From assembly GCA_020860885.1 (NCBI GenBank), contig JAJBTS010000237.1, positions 1 through 11,171 on the forward strand: 11,171 nt of DNA, given 5' to 3'. The stretch comes from Bacteroidales bacterium. Lineage in GTDB: Bacteria; Bacteroidota; Bacteroidia; Bacteroidales; Azobacteroidaceae. Below, one piece after another: positions 1-8,633 of the stretch; the first letter of the stretch is position 1, and every line of letters begins with the position of its first letter. Below the pieces are notes generated by a model. That model had not been told where the DNA came from and searched no databases. It saw only the letters and a program-made list of their open reading frames with translations. The translations under genes were made by a program, and so were the position numbers.

Positions 1-18
1 TCTCAATACCATTTGAGA
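1..18 (-). terminator. Possible terminator hairpin after the last gene (cut by window edge)
   Basis: TCTCAA and TTGAGA form a perfect 6-bp inverted repeat around a 6-base loop, 36 bases downstream of the stop of the last gene on the minus strand. A U-tract, if present, would lie beyond position 1 and cannot be seen. The stem is short and AT-rich, so this is only a candidate. Confidence 0.25.
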
Positions 19-54
19 TAGCTTCTTTACTTCGTTAAGGTTTATGATCGTGAA

Positions 55-3000
55 CTATTTTACTTTTAAGAGCTTATAATTTTTAGATTGATTTTCACTG
101 GTAATCTGCATCAGGTACATTCCTTCCGTCCAATGAGCAACCGGTAATTCCAGTTTAGATTGATTGACATCGCTTCCATATACCAGATTTCCTTTTACGT
201 CCGTAATCGTAATTTTACTTATGATGATACCGTTGTTGTCGATGAACAACCGGTCCCGAACCGGATTCGGATATACGTTTGCAGTAAGTTCAGGATTATC
301 TATACCTACGCCGGTTTTTACTGTAACTTCGCAAGTGGCAGTGAAATTTCCATCCACTGTTTTTACAGTGATTGTAGTTTTTCCCGGTGTTAAAGCATTG
401 ACCAATCCGGAAGCATTTACAGTTGCAATTTCCGGATTACTACTTTCCCAGATTACATCCTGATTGTCTGCATCAGCAGGTTCTATAGTAGCTGTTAACT
501 GAAGAGTTTCATTTACAGCCAATTCTGCTTCTTCCTGATTGAGTTGAACGCCTTCCACAGGTATAGGATCAGGAACAACGGTTATTTCACATCTTTCCAC
601 AAACCTTCCGTCTTCGGAAATAACCAGTATTGTTGTTGTGCCGGTAGTTAATGCGGTTACCAGACCTGTATCGTCGACAGATGCAACTTCCGGGTTACTG
701 CTTGTCCAGATTACTTCTTTATTCAAGGCGTTTTCAGGGTTGATAGTTACTTCCAGTTGTACTGTCTCCTGTACTTTCAATTCTGCAGTTTGCTTGTTGA
801 TAGTTATCGATTCGACGCGGATAGGAGTGTATAAGATATACAGTGTAGAGTCTTCCGTAACTTCTGTGATAACTTCTCCGTCTGGATCGGTATGCCATGC
901 GGAAGTATAGCCTTCTTTTTCAATGGCGGGAAGATTACGGTTGATGTAAATAGTTTCGGTACGCCATTCTAAATTAGAGGTGTAGTCTATTTTGTATACC
1001 TTTTCTGCATTGAAAGAAGGCAATGGATCTGTTCCGGTTACCTGTCCGAATGCTTCACCCAATAACCATGCAATCTTACCGGAAGCCAATTCTTCCTCAG
1101 TTGTAAGATTAACGGACGACCGGTCGTTGTATTCATAAAGAGAATATACGTTCTCAATTGCTCCCGATCCGGCTCCTTTGATGGATCCGGTATTATTTGC
1201 ATTGCTGCACTTCACTTCTCCTGTATTAAATGCGTTTTGAATAATTGCCTTATTGCTGGTTAAATTAGCTACTATACCCCCCGCATTGGAAGAACTTCCT
1301 TTTATATTTCCGACATTATATAAATTGCTGGTAGTTCCGTTAAGTGACGTTATGTAGCCCATGATACCTCCAACGTTTGTACTTCCGGATATATTTCCGT
1401 GGTTGCTGCAATTGTTCAATATAAAGTCGGCACTATTGGAGTAAGCTAAGATACCTGCCGTATAGCCGCCTCCGGTTACATTTACATAGTTGTGGCAATT
1501 CTCAATGGTGAAGGCTCCTGTTCCCCAGGCTGCCAATCCGGCGAAGTAATAATTCGTAGTACCCGAAGCAATTTCAACGATTACATCTCCTTTTACGGAT
1601 AGGTCACGGATGGTAGCTCCTTCTATACAACCGAAGAGCGCCCAGTAACTTTTTTGTCCTTCTATATACAAGCCTTCTACTGTATAATCAGCCCCTTCAA
1701 AAATACCTTTGAATCTTAAAGCATTGGTATTCATTGTATTTTTACCAATAGGAGTCCATTGATAATTTGCGAGATCGATATCATTTATCAAAATGGCATT
1801 AATAACAGAAGTATCCACCGTATTCACTTCATTGGCAAACCAGGCAAGTTCATATCCGCTGCTTATTTTGTAATACCCTTCCATTCCTTCAAATACACCG
1901 CCTGTAGTTTGAGCTTCTTCTGTTGTTACAGTTACAGGTTGTGTTAAAGTAACACCATCCCAACCATTGGAAGAAAGAGGAGTCATACTTATTTCTATGC
2001 TCTGCGATTCAGGGCTTTCGGATGTAATTACAATATTATCTCTTAACATCCTGTAACCATTTGATTTTATGGTGTATGCATGGGATCCGTAGGTAAGTTT
2101 ATAAGAGCCGTCTTCTTGAGGTTCTACCCGTTCATTGTTGCTATCGTACAAAGCAAATTCTGTTTCTTCGGGAAGTCCGGTAAAATTCACTGTATAATAA
2201 TCTGTTTCGTGGATAGTAACAGATACCGAAGGAATGGAACCAAAATAAGTTTTATGGGAAACAGCATTGAAATTAGCATTTCTCCCAAGATCAGGCGGAG
2301 TATTCCGGTGATTTCCAATAGGATCTCCGAATCCGTTTACCTGTATCACTCCGTCGCTTAAAATTAATTTTTGAGAGATATCCCAGTCTTTAGGTACATC
2401 CAGAGTTATTGTTTTTGCACTTTCCGAAGATCCGAAAGCGTATTGATTGCCTGTCTGTATCAAAGATGTTCCATTCGGTTTATCATTGTATTGTATATAC
2501 GCTGACATATTATATACAGCAGCTAATTTATTGGCCGGATGGTATAAATCTTTGAATACGATGGAAATTTTGTCGCCAGCCTGAATCTGTTCTCCCGGAT
2601 TCGTTTTATTCCTGACTTCATATTCCGTAGCTTTGGCAGTAAATACCTGATATTCGGAATTTCCATTAGATGCCGTCAGTTTCACGATATTCCTTCCGTG
2701 GATAAGGCGGACCGTATAACTGCCGTCGTCATTTTTCGTAACACCTTCGCCGGAGAATCCGTTGTAAGTAGTCATACTTTCTCCCACAACCGGATGAGCC
2801 ATAGTAACCGACGTAACACCTTCGGGTTTGAAAGTATAATCATAGCCTTCTTCATTGTTCAGGTAATAGAAAACATCGTGTTCCGCATCTACGGCAGAGC
2901 CTGCTAATTTCAAAGCTTCAGAATTCAGAGTTTCATTGATAACCATATTGGAAGTAATGCCGGAGTCTGATTGACCCACAGTAACCACAAATACTCCGGT

Positions 3001-4290
3001 ATTTTCCGGCCATATAGCTCCGAAGAAAGGTCCTCCCGCACAATCGGGTACATACATGGCATCGTAAGTAACCAGTACGATGGCCGTTCCGTTGCTGAGA
3101 GCTTTTATTTTCCCATTTTCATCGATGGATAAAATGGAATTGTCTTTTACTCCATTTTCATTTACGATAGTATAATGGAAGTCAGGTTCAAAGAAATAAT
3201 TATTGGTTATGTTATCGGTCAATTGCCAGTTCCTCATGGACATTGTGCGGTATTCATCGCCTACATTCATTTTTAAATGACCGCGCTCGTTGATATTAAG
3301 AAATATATCGCCTACATTGTATCCTGCATTGGAGTTTACATCATGGTCTATACGCTTTGGATGGTCTATATTTAAAGTTTCTTCCGTAATCTCCAGAGGA
3401 TCCAGAGTGGAAGACATGGTGAATTTACCGGCAGTTGTTAATTTACCGGATTGAGATACACGGTAGTTATACACTTGTCCCTGAGCCAGATAATAATCAT
3501 AAGTAGTTTTGTTGTTTACTTCTTCGCTACCCGAAGGTTCAACTTCTGAAAAAGCCACATAATGTGCGTATTTCTTTCCGATAAATAACTTAGCATCTTT
3601 CGGTACGGTAACGGAATAACTGTGACCCATAGGAACAGCACCTCCGATATTGGTAGTCGTGTTGGTTACGGTTACCCTGCCTGTATAAGTCATATAACCT
3701 TCCAGGGCTTTTTCTTCACTTGGAACATATTCTACAGTATAAGTATCCCCGACATGCATTAAGAATGTCATTTTATTCGCAGTGGTAGAAGTGCCCGGTG
3801 TCGTAACCCGAAGGACGCCTTCCCGGCTCACAGCAGAATATTCTACTGCATAATCGGTATCCAATACCCAACCGCTGTTGGTTGCTCCTGCAGTAGCGGT
3901 GCATATATTAAACGTTTGTACAGAATCTTCCGTAATGGTTATTTCTAGGGTTCCGTTAGGCAGCTTACCACTTTCTTCAGAAGTAAAAGCAGCTAACGTA
4001 TAAATGCCCGGTTCTGCTTTAAAGTTATAGGAATAATTTTTAGGGGTGTTGTTCATTTCCCCAACGTTAACTGTCTCCCCGGTAGAATTACTGGTGAAGG
4101 TGATGTTCCGGCTGGTCGAATTCATAGTAATCGTGACATTTACTTGCTCGACATCGTTTGCCGGAGAAGCGTTTTGCATAGAATAAGAACTGTTGAAATT
4201 CCGTTGTTTATTCGTAGATTCCTGCCGGGCAGAAAGGTTCCACGAAAGGAATACGGAAATCAACAAAAACAGAGATAGAATCTTTTTCAT
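55..4290 (-). CDS. Large T9SS-secreted surface protein with GLUG and Big_2 repeats, function unknown
   Basis: A 1411-residue protein, last in the visible operon, 27 bases after the DUF4465 gene. It begins with a Sec signal peptide (about residues 1-22, no lipobox cysteine). Residues 25-770 are beta-rich and not confidently assignable; the part near 365-412 (ILSIDENGKIKAL) resembles half of a Big_2 Ig-like domain. Residues about 770-905 are the usual lead-in to GLUG repeats (NDIDLANYQWTPIG), followed to about 1037 by Gly/Asn-rich GLUG-type repeats with recurring NxGxxxG and GGI motifs. Near 1128-1150 is a piece like the Listeria-Bacteroides (Flg_new) repeat. Two Big_2 domains follow (about 1155-1240 and 1243-1330). 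The end (1339-1411) is a type A T9SS sorting domain with VYPNPV and EGMYLMQI motifs. It should be exported by T9SS and attached at the surface. Position under a cobalamin riboswitch suggests a role in cobamide capture, but adhesion is equally compatible with the domains. Confidence 0.9.
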   Translation of the reverse strand: MKKILSLFLLISVFLSWNLSARQESTNKQRNFNSSYSMQNASPANDVEQVNVTITMNSTSRNITFTSNSTGETVNVGEMNNTPKNYSYNFKAEPGIYTLAAFTSEESGKLPNGTLEITITEDSVQTFNICTATAGATNSGWVLDTDYAVEYSAVSREGVLRVTTPGTSTTANKMTFLMHVGDTYTVEYVPSEEKALEGYMTYTGRVTVTNTTTNIGGAVPMGHSYSVTVPKDAKLFIGKKYAHYVAFSEVEPSGSEEVNNKTTYDYYLAQGQVYNYRVSQSGKLTTAGKFTMSSTLDPLEITEETLNIDHPKRIDHDVNSNAGYNVGDIFLNINERGHLKMNVGDEYRTMSMRNWQLTDNITNNYFFEPDFHYTIVNENGVKDNSILSIDENGKIKALSNGTAIVLVTYDAMYVPDCAGGPFFGAIWPENTGVFVVTVGQSDSGITSNMVINETLNSEALKLAGSAVDAEHDVFYYLNNEEGYDYTFKPEGVTSVTMAHPVVGESMTTYNGFSGEGVTKNDDGSYTVRLIHGRNIVKLTASNGNSEYQVFTAKATEYEVRNKTNPGEQIQAGDKISIVFKDLYHPANKLAAVYNMSAYIQYNDKPNGTSLIQTGNQYAFGSSESAKTITLDVPKDWDISQKLILSDGVIQVNGFGDPIGNHRNTPPDLGRNANFNAVSHKTYFGSIPSVSVTIHETDYYTVNFTGLPEETEFALYDSNNERVEPQEDGSYKLTYGSHAYTIKSNGYRMLRDNIVITSESPESQSIEISMTPLSSNGWDGVTLTQPVTVTTEEAQTTGGVFEGMEGYYKISSGYELAWFANEVNTVDTSVINAILINDIDLANYQWTPIGKNTMNTNALRFKGIFEGADYTVEGLYIEGQKSYWALFGCIEGATIRDLSVKGDVIVEIASGTTNYYFAGLAAWGTGAFTIENCHNYVNVTGGGYTAGILAYSNSADFILNNCSNHGNISGSTNVGGIMGYITSLNGTTSNLYNVGNIKGSSSNAGGIVANLTSNKAIIQNAFNTGEVKCSNANNTGSIKGAGSGAIENVYSLYEYNDRSSVNLTTEEELASGKIAWLLGEAFGQVTGTDPLPSFNAEKVYKIDYTSNLEWRTETIYINRNLPAIEKEGYTSAWHTDPDGEVITEVTEDSTLYILYTPIRVESITINKQTAELKVQETVQLEVTINPENALNKEVIWTSSNPEVASVDDTGLVTALTTGTTTILVISEDGRFVERCEITVVPDPIPVEGVQLNQEEAELAVNETLQLTATIEPADADNQDVIWESSNPEIATVNASGLVNALTPGKTTITVKTVDGNFTATCEVTVKTGVGIDNPELTANVYPNPVRDRLFIDNNGIIISKITITDVKGNLVYGSDVNQSKLELPVAHWTEGMYLMQITSENQSKNYKLLKVK

Positions 4291-4317
4291 TTCATTCGTT
4301 TTTAATTAGTAATAATT

Positions 4318-6228
4318 TTATTTATTGTTCTTAATTATTTTACGGTGAGTAGCATGTTTGCCTGTGAAGATTATTTTTACGATATAAATGCCTTCCGGAT
4401 ATTCGGCCATACGGATCCGTAGGGTATTGTTTACAGGATTTGCCTGACTGAAGAATACATTCCCCAATGTATCTGTTAGTGTAATTCTTTCTATAGCGTT
4501 TTTGTTATTCTCTATAAATAAGAATTCATTTACCGGATTGGGATAGACTTTAATATCCTGGTAATTAATATCATTGATACTATTGTATTCATTTTTTACT
4601 TTAATCAGACATTCAGCGGTGTATCCCCCGTCTTCCGTGGTTGCCCGGATAGTGGTTTCTCCGGTTCCCGTGGCAGTTACTCTTCCAGACCAATCCACAG
4701 AGGCTACCGATTCGTTATCACTACTCCAGGTAATGTTTTTATTGTCGGCATCTTCCGGTTCAATTAAAGCAGATAGACGGAAACTTTCCTGAAGGATCAG
4801 TTCTTTGTATTCCACATTAAAAGATATGCCGGTTACGGGTTTATTTACCTTCAGGACAGATATGGTACAGGAAGCTGATAATCCGTTGTCGATACTTTTC
4901 ACCGTAACCATAGTGGTTCCTTCAGCGACACATTCTATTTCTCCAAGGGTGTTGACCCGAACAATCTCCGGATCCGAGGTATACCATTCCACTTTCTGGT
5001 TACTTGCTTTTTCCGGGAAAATCTTATGGGTCAAAGTGTATTTTTGTCCGGTATACATTTCCAATGCTTTGTCGCTGATCCTGATCTCCGTTACCGGGTT
5101 ATGGACAACCTCTACCAAGCAGCTTGCTTTATAACCACCTTCAACAGAAGTAACGGTAACTGTTGTTTTACCTATCCCGACTGCCTGAATTTGTCCGGAA
5201 GAACTGACCGTCGCTATGTTTTCGTCACTGCTTTCCCATAGTACCTGTTTGTTAGCAGCATCTTCGGGAGTGAAAATAGCTTTCAACCGGAACGTTTCAT
5301 TTTGTTTGATACTTATTTCCGCAGGATCCAGTTCGATCTTTTGCAGAGCTACAGGTTCCGGGACTTTTACCTGTAATTTATCCATACAGAAATAAACGGC
5401 TGTATTCGGTCCGTAGAGAGGATCGAAGTCGGTAGTTCGCATAGTGAAATAGATACCATACACTTTGCCTAAGGAAGTAATATCTACTTTTTCCCACTCG
5501 GCACTCTGTGTTAGGTGTCCGTCTTTGTATTCCGCTAAAGTATATTCCACCTTTTTTCCGTTGTCCAGAAGATTTTCATCCAGGCCATGAATGAATAGCT
5601 TTAAATAATCACCTTCTTCAAAAGTGGAACAAAAGCTATCTCCATGGATATTTCCATAATAAGGCCATGGATGATTATTAATATAAATACTTTGTGGTTC
5701 GTATGCATTACCATCTTTGAAATGAATCTGAAGGCATTGTTCTTTTGTTTCATCAAATTGATATCCCCAGTAAGCCACTAAATAAGGGATTCCTTTTTTA
5801 ACCGTTATTTTTCCGTCAGAGCCGGTGAGAATATTTCCCTGCCTATCGGTTCGGATACCTCCTCCGGCCATACATCCCCATTGGTGTTGAACCCAACTAT
5901 CGCTACTGCCTGAAGTTCCGTAATCTGTATTGTCTCCGGAATTGCATACTGTAAATCCGTCCCAATAAGACATTCCTTCTCCCACATTTTCACCTCCGTT
6001 TCCTGCTATCAGATGGGTAAGGGAAAATAAGTCAAATTCAAGATAGGGATATTGGTTGCTGTAAGTTTCCGTCCAATATCCTTTTTCAGTGAAACTTATT
6101 TCAGCCGGATTTGTCGGTCGACTCAGATCCAAGGTAATAATATCTCCGGGTATTTGGGAAAAGGAACGAAGAGAAGAGGAAGAAAAACCTATAATGAAAG
6201 CAGTATATAAAAGTAATTTTGTTTTCAT
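4318..6228 (-). CDS. DUF4465 protein with three Big_2 domains and T9SS sorting domain
   Basis: A 636-residue secreted protein starting 6 bases after the preceding gene. A Sec signal peptide covers about residues 1-25 (ending SFSQ) with no lipobox cysteine. Residues about 40-289 look like a DUF4465 domain: YWDGF at 88-92, then VCNSGDNTDYGT, a Trp/Cys-rich patch (W112, W117, C119), VAYWGY at 151-156 and NIHGDSFCST at 193-202. Three Big_2 Ig-like domains follow (about 294-372, 376-458, 463-547), each with the WxSSDxxxAxV and GxTTxxxxxxDGG pattern. Residues 561-636 form a type A T9SS sorting domain (VYPNPV, PEGIYIVKI). DUF4465 proteins occur beside btuB/btuG genes in Bacteroidetes. The domain may correspond to a reported surface B12-binding class such as BtuH, but I cannot confirm that match from sequence alone, so no symbol is given. 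The Big_2 domains probably act as spacers holding the N-terminal domain away from the surface. Confidence 0.88.
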   Translation of the reverse strand: MKTKLLLYTAFIIGFSSSSLRSFSQIPGDIITLDLSRPTNPAEISFTEKGYWTETYSNQYPYLEFDLFSLTHLIAGNGGENVGEGMSYWDGFTVCNSGDNTDYGTSGSSDSWVQHQWGCMAGGGIRTDRQGNILTGSDGKITVKKGIPYLVAYWGYQFDETKEQCLQIHFKDGNAYEPQSIYINNHPWPYYGNIHGDSFCSTFEEGDYLKLFIHGLDENLLDNGKKVEYTLAEYKDGHLTQSAEWEKVDITSLGKVYGIYFTMRTTDFDPLYGPNTAVYFCMDKLQVKVPEPVALQKIELDPAEISIKQNETFRLKAIFTPEDAANKQVLWESSDENIATVSSSGQIQAVGIGKTTVTVTSVEGGYKASCLVEVVHNPVTEIRISDKALEMYTGQKYTLTHKIFPEKASNQKVEWYTSDPEIVRVNTLGEIECVAEGTTMVTVKSIDNGLSASCTISVLKVNKPVTGISFNVEYKELILQESFRLSALIEPEDADNKNITWSSDNESVASVDWSGRVTATGTGETTIRATTEDGGYTAECLIKVKNEYNSINDINYQDIKVYPNPVNEFLFIENNKNAIERITLTDTLGNVFFSQANPVNNTLRIRMAEYPEGIYIVKIIFTGKHATHRKIIKNNK

Positions 6229-6234
6229 AGAAGT

Positions 6235-7416
6235 TTATTTTTTTATGAATTTGAAGCTTTCATTATCTGTTGTAATTATATAAATACCCGGTACCAGGTT
6301 TGTGCAAGGTACATAATTGGTTCCGGGTAGGAGAGAGAACGTTTTCCATTTACTTCCTAATGAATTATGTATATTTATTTTTTGCTGAACCGGAGAAGTA
6401 AGTATAAGTTCCTGATCCACCCAACTGTTAAGAATATGAATGCCGGATGAAGATTCCTGATTTTCTATTGCAGTAGCTTCCGCATCCGGATGCAAATCCA
6501 CTCCACCCATGATTTCGGTAGAAGTTTCTCCCAACCATCCGCAATACTGATTAACACCTGTGTATACTTTAATAAAATGTACTTCCTTTAAATGAACGGG
6601 ATTTCCATTCTTGTCGACCGCCCATTCTATATTTAACTGAGCTTTTTCATCCTCATTCGGAACATTATCGGCGTATCCGTAGTCGTATGCATATTGCACA
6701 TAGTAAGATTTATCACCGCTTTCATCTATGAAGTTATTAGCTAACTTACTTCCTTTAAAAGTAACCGTATTTTCTTTGTACCATTCCGGCCAGTAACTTT
6801 GTTTATGGTAAGTATTCTTTGAAATATAACCGTAATCTCCCTGGTTGCTGGTCCATTCGATGTAAGTAGTGTCATTCAGAACGGGATAATCCTTATCCGG
6901 AGTTGGAGCTTTGTTCGGGTCCGGTTTGTAATACGTTATCTCATAATTGTGAATGGTTTCCGGTTTGTGGTATTCGCTACCTGCCAATTCATACCATTCG
7001 TCGTCTGGTATTCCGTTGCCATTCGCATCATAAGAAACCATAACGATGCCCGGCTCGCTGCTTCCTCCGCGTTGAGGAGCTTCCGGATCCGTATTCTTGT
7101 CAGACCAGAAAGAATTCCCTAATAGTAAAAAATCGTTCTGTCCTTTCACATTCACGACCGGATGGTCGAAACCAAATACTATATAGCCGCCGTAAGCTCC
7201 TAAAGAAACGAGGATTTTATTTTCTCCCGTTATACATTCTTCTACTTTGCGGATCATATCTTCCTTAGTATCGCCGAATTCGTATTCCGGCAGATCATTT
7301 ACAAATTGTCCGGGAGCCGGCATAAAGTCATACACTTTGGAAATATAGGGGGAATTTTGCGCCTGGAGGGTTGTTGCAACACAAAGGCTGATAAATAAGG
7401 TAAAAAGTTTGTTCAT
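6235..7416 (-). CDS. Secreted surface protein of cobalamin loci, divergent T9SS-like C-terminus
   Basis: A 393-residue protein, 60 bases after btuG and 6 bases before the DUF4465 gene. The signal peptide is about residues 1-19 (cut in LQA-QN), with no lipobox cysteine. The main domain (about 22-310) is a conserved Bacteroidetes family usually annotated only as cell surface protein or PKD-domain protein. Visible marks are PAPGQFVNDLPEYEFGDT, YGGYIVFGFDHPVVNV (75-90), a GGSSEPGIVMVSYD stretch and an EF-hand-like loop DANGNGIPDDE at 130-140 that could bind calcium, then YCGWLGETSTEIMGG. Residues about 322-393 have the size, beta pattern and VPGIYIITT ending of a T9SS sorting domain, but the usual YPNP motif is missing, so T9SS export is likely rather than certain. 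I recognise the family by its company with BtuB and BtuG; its biochemical function is not shown here. A surface cobamide-binding accessory role is plausible. Confidence 0.88.
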   Translation of the reverse strand: MNKLFTLFISLCVATTLQAQNSPYISKVYDFMPAPGQFVNDLPEYEFGDTKEDMIRKVEECITGENKILVSLGAYGGYIVFGFDHPVVNVKGQNDFLLLGNSFWSDKNTDPEAPQRGGSSEPGIVMVSYDANGNGIPDDEWYELAGSEYHKPETIHNYEITYYKPDPNKAPTPDKDYPVLNDTTYIEWTSNQGDYGYISKNTYHKQSYWPEWYKENTVTFKGSKLANNFIDESGDKSYYVQYAYDYGYADNVPNEDEKAQLNIEWAVDKNGNPVHLKEVHFIKVYTGVNQYCGWLGETSTEIMGGVDLHPDAEATAIENQESSSGIHILNSWVDQELILTSPVQQKINIHNSLGSKWKTFSLLPGTNYVPCTNLVPGIYIITTDNESFKFIKK

Positions 7417-7476
7417 ATTATTTATTGTTAATCTTATTCTGTGATGAAAGGATTCTTATTTGTAATCATATGTGAT

Positions 7477-8622
7477 TCATTTTTCTTCTCCCAGGAATAC
7501 GAAATGCGCCGGGATATCACCTGTCCGGACATTCCATTTGAGTTTTCCGTTTTTGTCGAAACAATAAAGAGTGCCGGGAGAGACGTAATTTTTCGCATCT
7601 GTAACGTAGATCTCTTTTGTAAGAGGATTCACCGTTATGCCGTACGGAATACGGATCTTTTCATCCGTACCGTCCGTAATAAAGTTCCTGGTAACAATGC
7701 TCCTGTCTTTTACATTCACTATTCCGTAAGTGATTTCATTGTCCATAGATAGATAGCTCCATTCGGTACTGTATATATAGAGAGAATCTCCGTCCAGGTG
7801 AAAATTCGATACGGGAATATCCAGAGAGCCTACCAATTCATCTTTCATTAAGTCTATCAGATACAAGCGGGATTCTTCATCGTAATAATCCCCTCTGGAA
7901 CTTACCCAGAGTTGTCCGTGCGGATCTGCACAAAGGCGGTGTAAGTTTTTAGCCACCTCAATTTTTTTTATTTCTTTGAAAGAGGATATATCAATGACTG
8001 AAACCGTATTCTCGTAGTTCGGGAACATATATCCTCCGGAGTTTGCCACATAGATCTTATTGTTTACAATTTCAAGTTCATCCGGTTGAAACCCCACGAC
8101 ACAACGGTCGACAATTTCTAAGGTTGCCGTATCGATCTTGGCAACATATCCAAACTGGTCGTAATCGGGATTAATCATAACCGGCCCTGCATAGGAAGCT
8201 ACATACGCATATCCCTTATGGAATTTTATGTAACGGCAATTAGGAATATCAATTTGTGCGACACGCTTAGCCGTATGTTTGTCCATTACTTCTATTTTAT
8301 TAGAACAGTTGATGACAGCGTATAATTTACTACCGTATATGCCCAGATCATTTCCTACATCTCCCACTTCTTTTACTACATTCGGATTTGCTTCCGAATA
8401 AATATTACGCACATATTCTCCGGTCGTGTAATCGTAATAATCCAGAGTAGATTTATTGCTTCCCATGTTTCCTTCGTTCAACAGATAAAATCCTTTGATA
8501 TCGGTATATTGAGGTATATCGACCGGAACAAATGCTGCTTTGTAAATATCATCTTCATCCCTGCAAGAAAAGAAAGCAACGAGAACAAATAAGAATGTAC
8601 TGATATGTTTGATATGTTTCAT
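7477..8622 (-). CDS. btuG: BtuG, surface beta-propeller cobalamin-binding lipoprotein
   Basis: A 381-residue lipoprotein that begins 11 bases after the btuB stop. The signal peptide ends in AFFSC with lipidation cysteine C20. It is followed at once by RDEDD, an acidic run like the Bacteroidetes surface lipoprotein export signal, so the protein should face outward. The rest is a YncE-like/DUF5074 propeller: repeated blades such as KIDTATLEIVDRCVVG, VSVIDISSFKEIKKI and LYLIDLMKDELVGSL, with GFYLLNEGNMGSN near the N-terminus and YGITVNPLTKEIYVTDA near the C-terminus. Length matches known BtuG proteins, which bind cobalamin very tightly and form a lid-like complex over BtuB. Adjacency to btuB and the upstream cobalamin riboswitch support this assignment strongly. 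No unusual features are seen in the coding frame. Confidence 0.93.
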   Translation of the reverse strand: MKHIKHISTFLFVLVAFFSCRDEDDIYKAAFVPVDIPQYTDIKGFYLLNEGNMGSNKSTLDYYDYTTGEYVRNIYSEANPNVVKEVGDVGNDLGIYGSKLYAVINCSNKIEVMDKHTAKRVAQIDIPNCRYIKFHKGYAYVASYAGPVMINPDYDQFGYVAKIDTATLEIVDRCVVGFQPDELEIVNNKIYVANSGGYMFPNYENTVSVIDISSFKEIKKIEVAKNLHRLCADPHGQLWVSSRGDYYDEESRLYLIDLMKDELVGSLDIPVSNFHLDGDSLYIYSTEWSYLSMDNEITYGIVNVKDRSIVTRNFITDGTDEKIRIPYGITVNPLTKEIYVTDAKNYVSPGTLYCFDKNGKLKWNVRTGDIPAHFVFLGEEK

Positions 8623-8633
8623 AGTAGAATATT

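Noticed and set aside
5805..5993. 62-codon open frame on the minus strand inside the DUF4465 gene
   Set aside because: It is an out-of-frame shadow of a well-supported coding sequence.
7464..7477. Short inverted repeat AATCA-TATG-TGATT after btuG, considered as a terminator
   Set aside because: The stem is only 5 AT-rich pairs and no U-tract follows, so it does not support a transcript end between btuG and the next gene.
7441..7752. 103-codon open frame on the plus strand
   Set aside because: It is antisense to the 3' end of btuG, has no promoter or protein features, and the minus-strand frame is a clear conserved protein.
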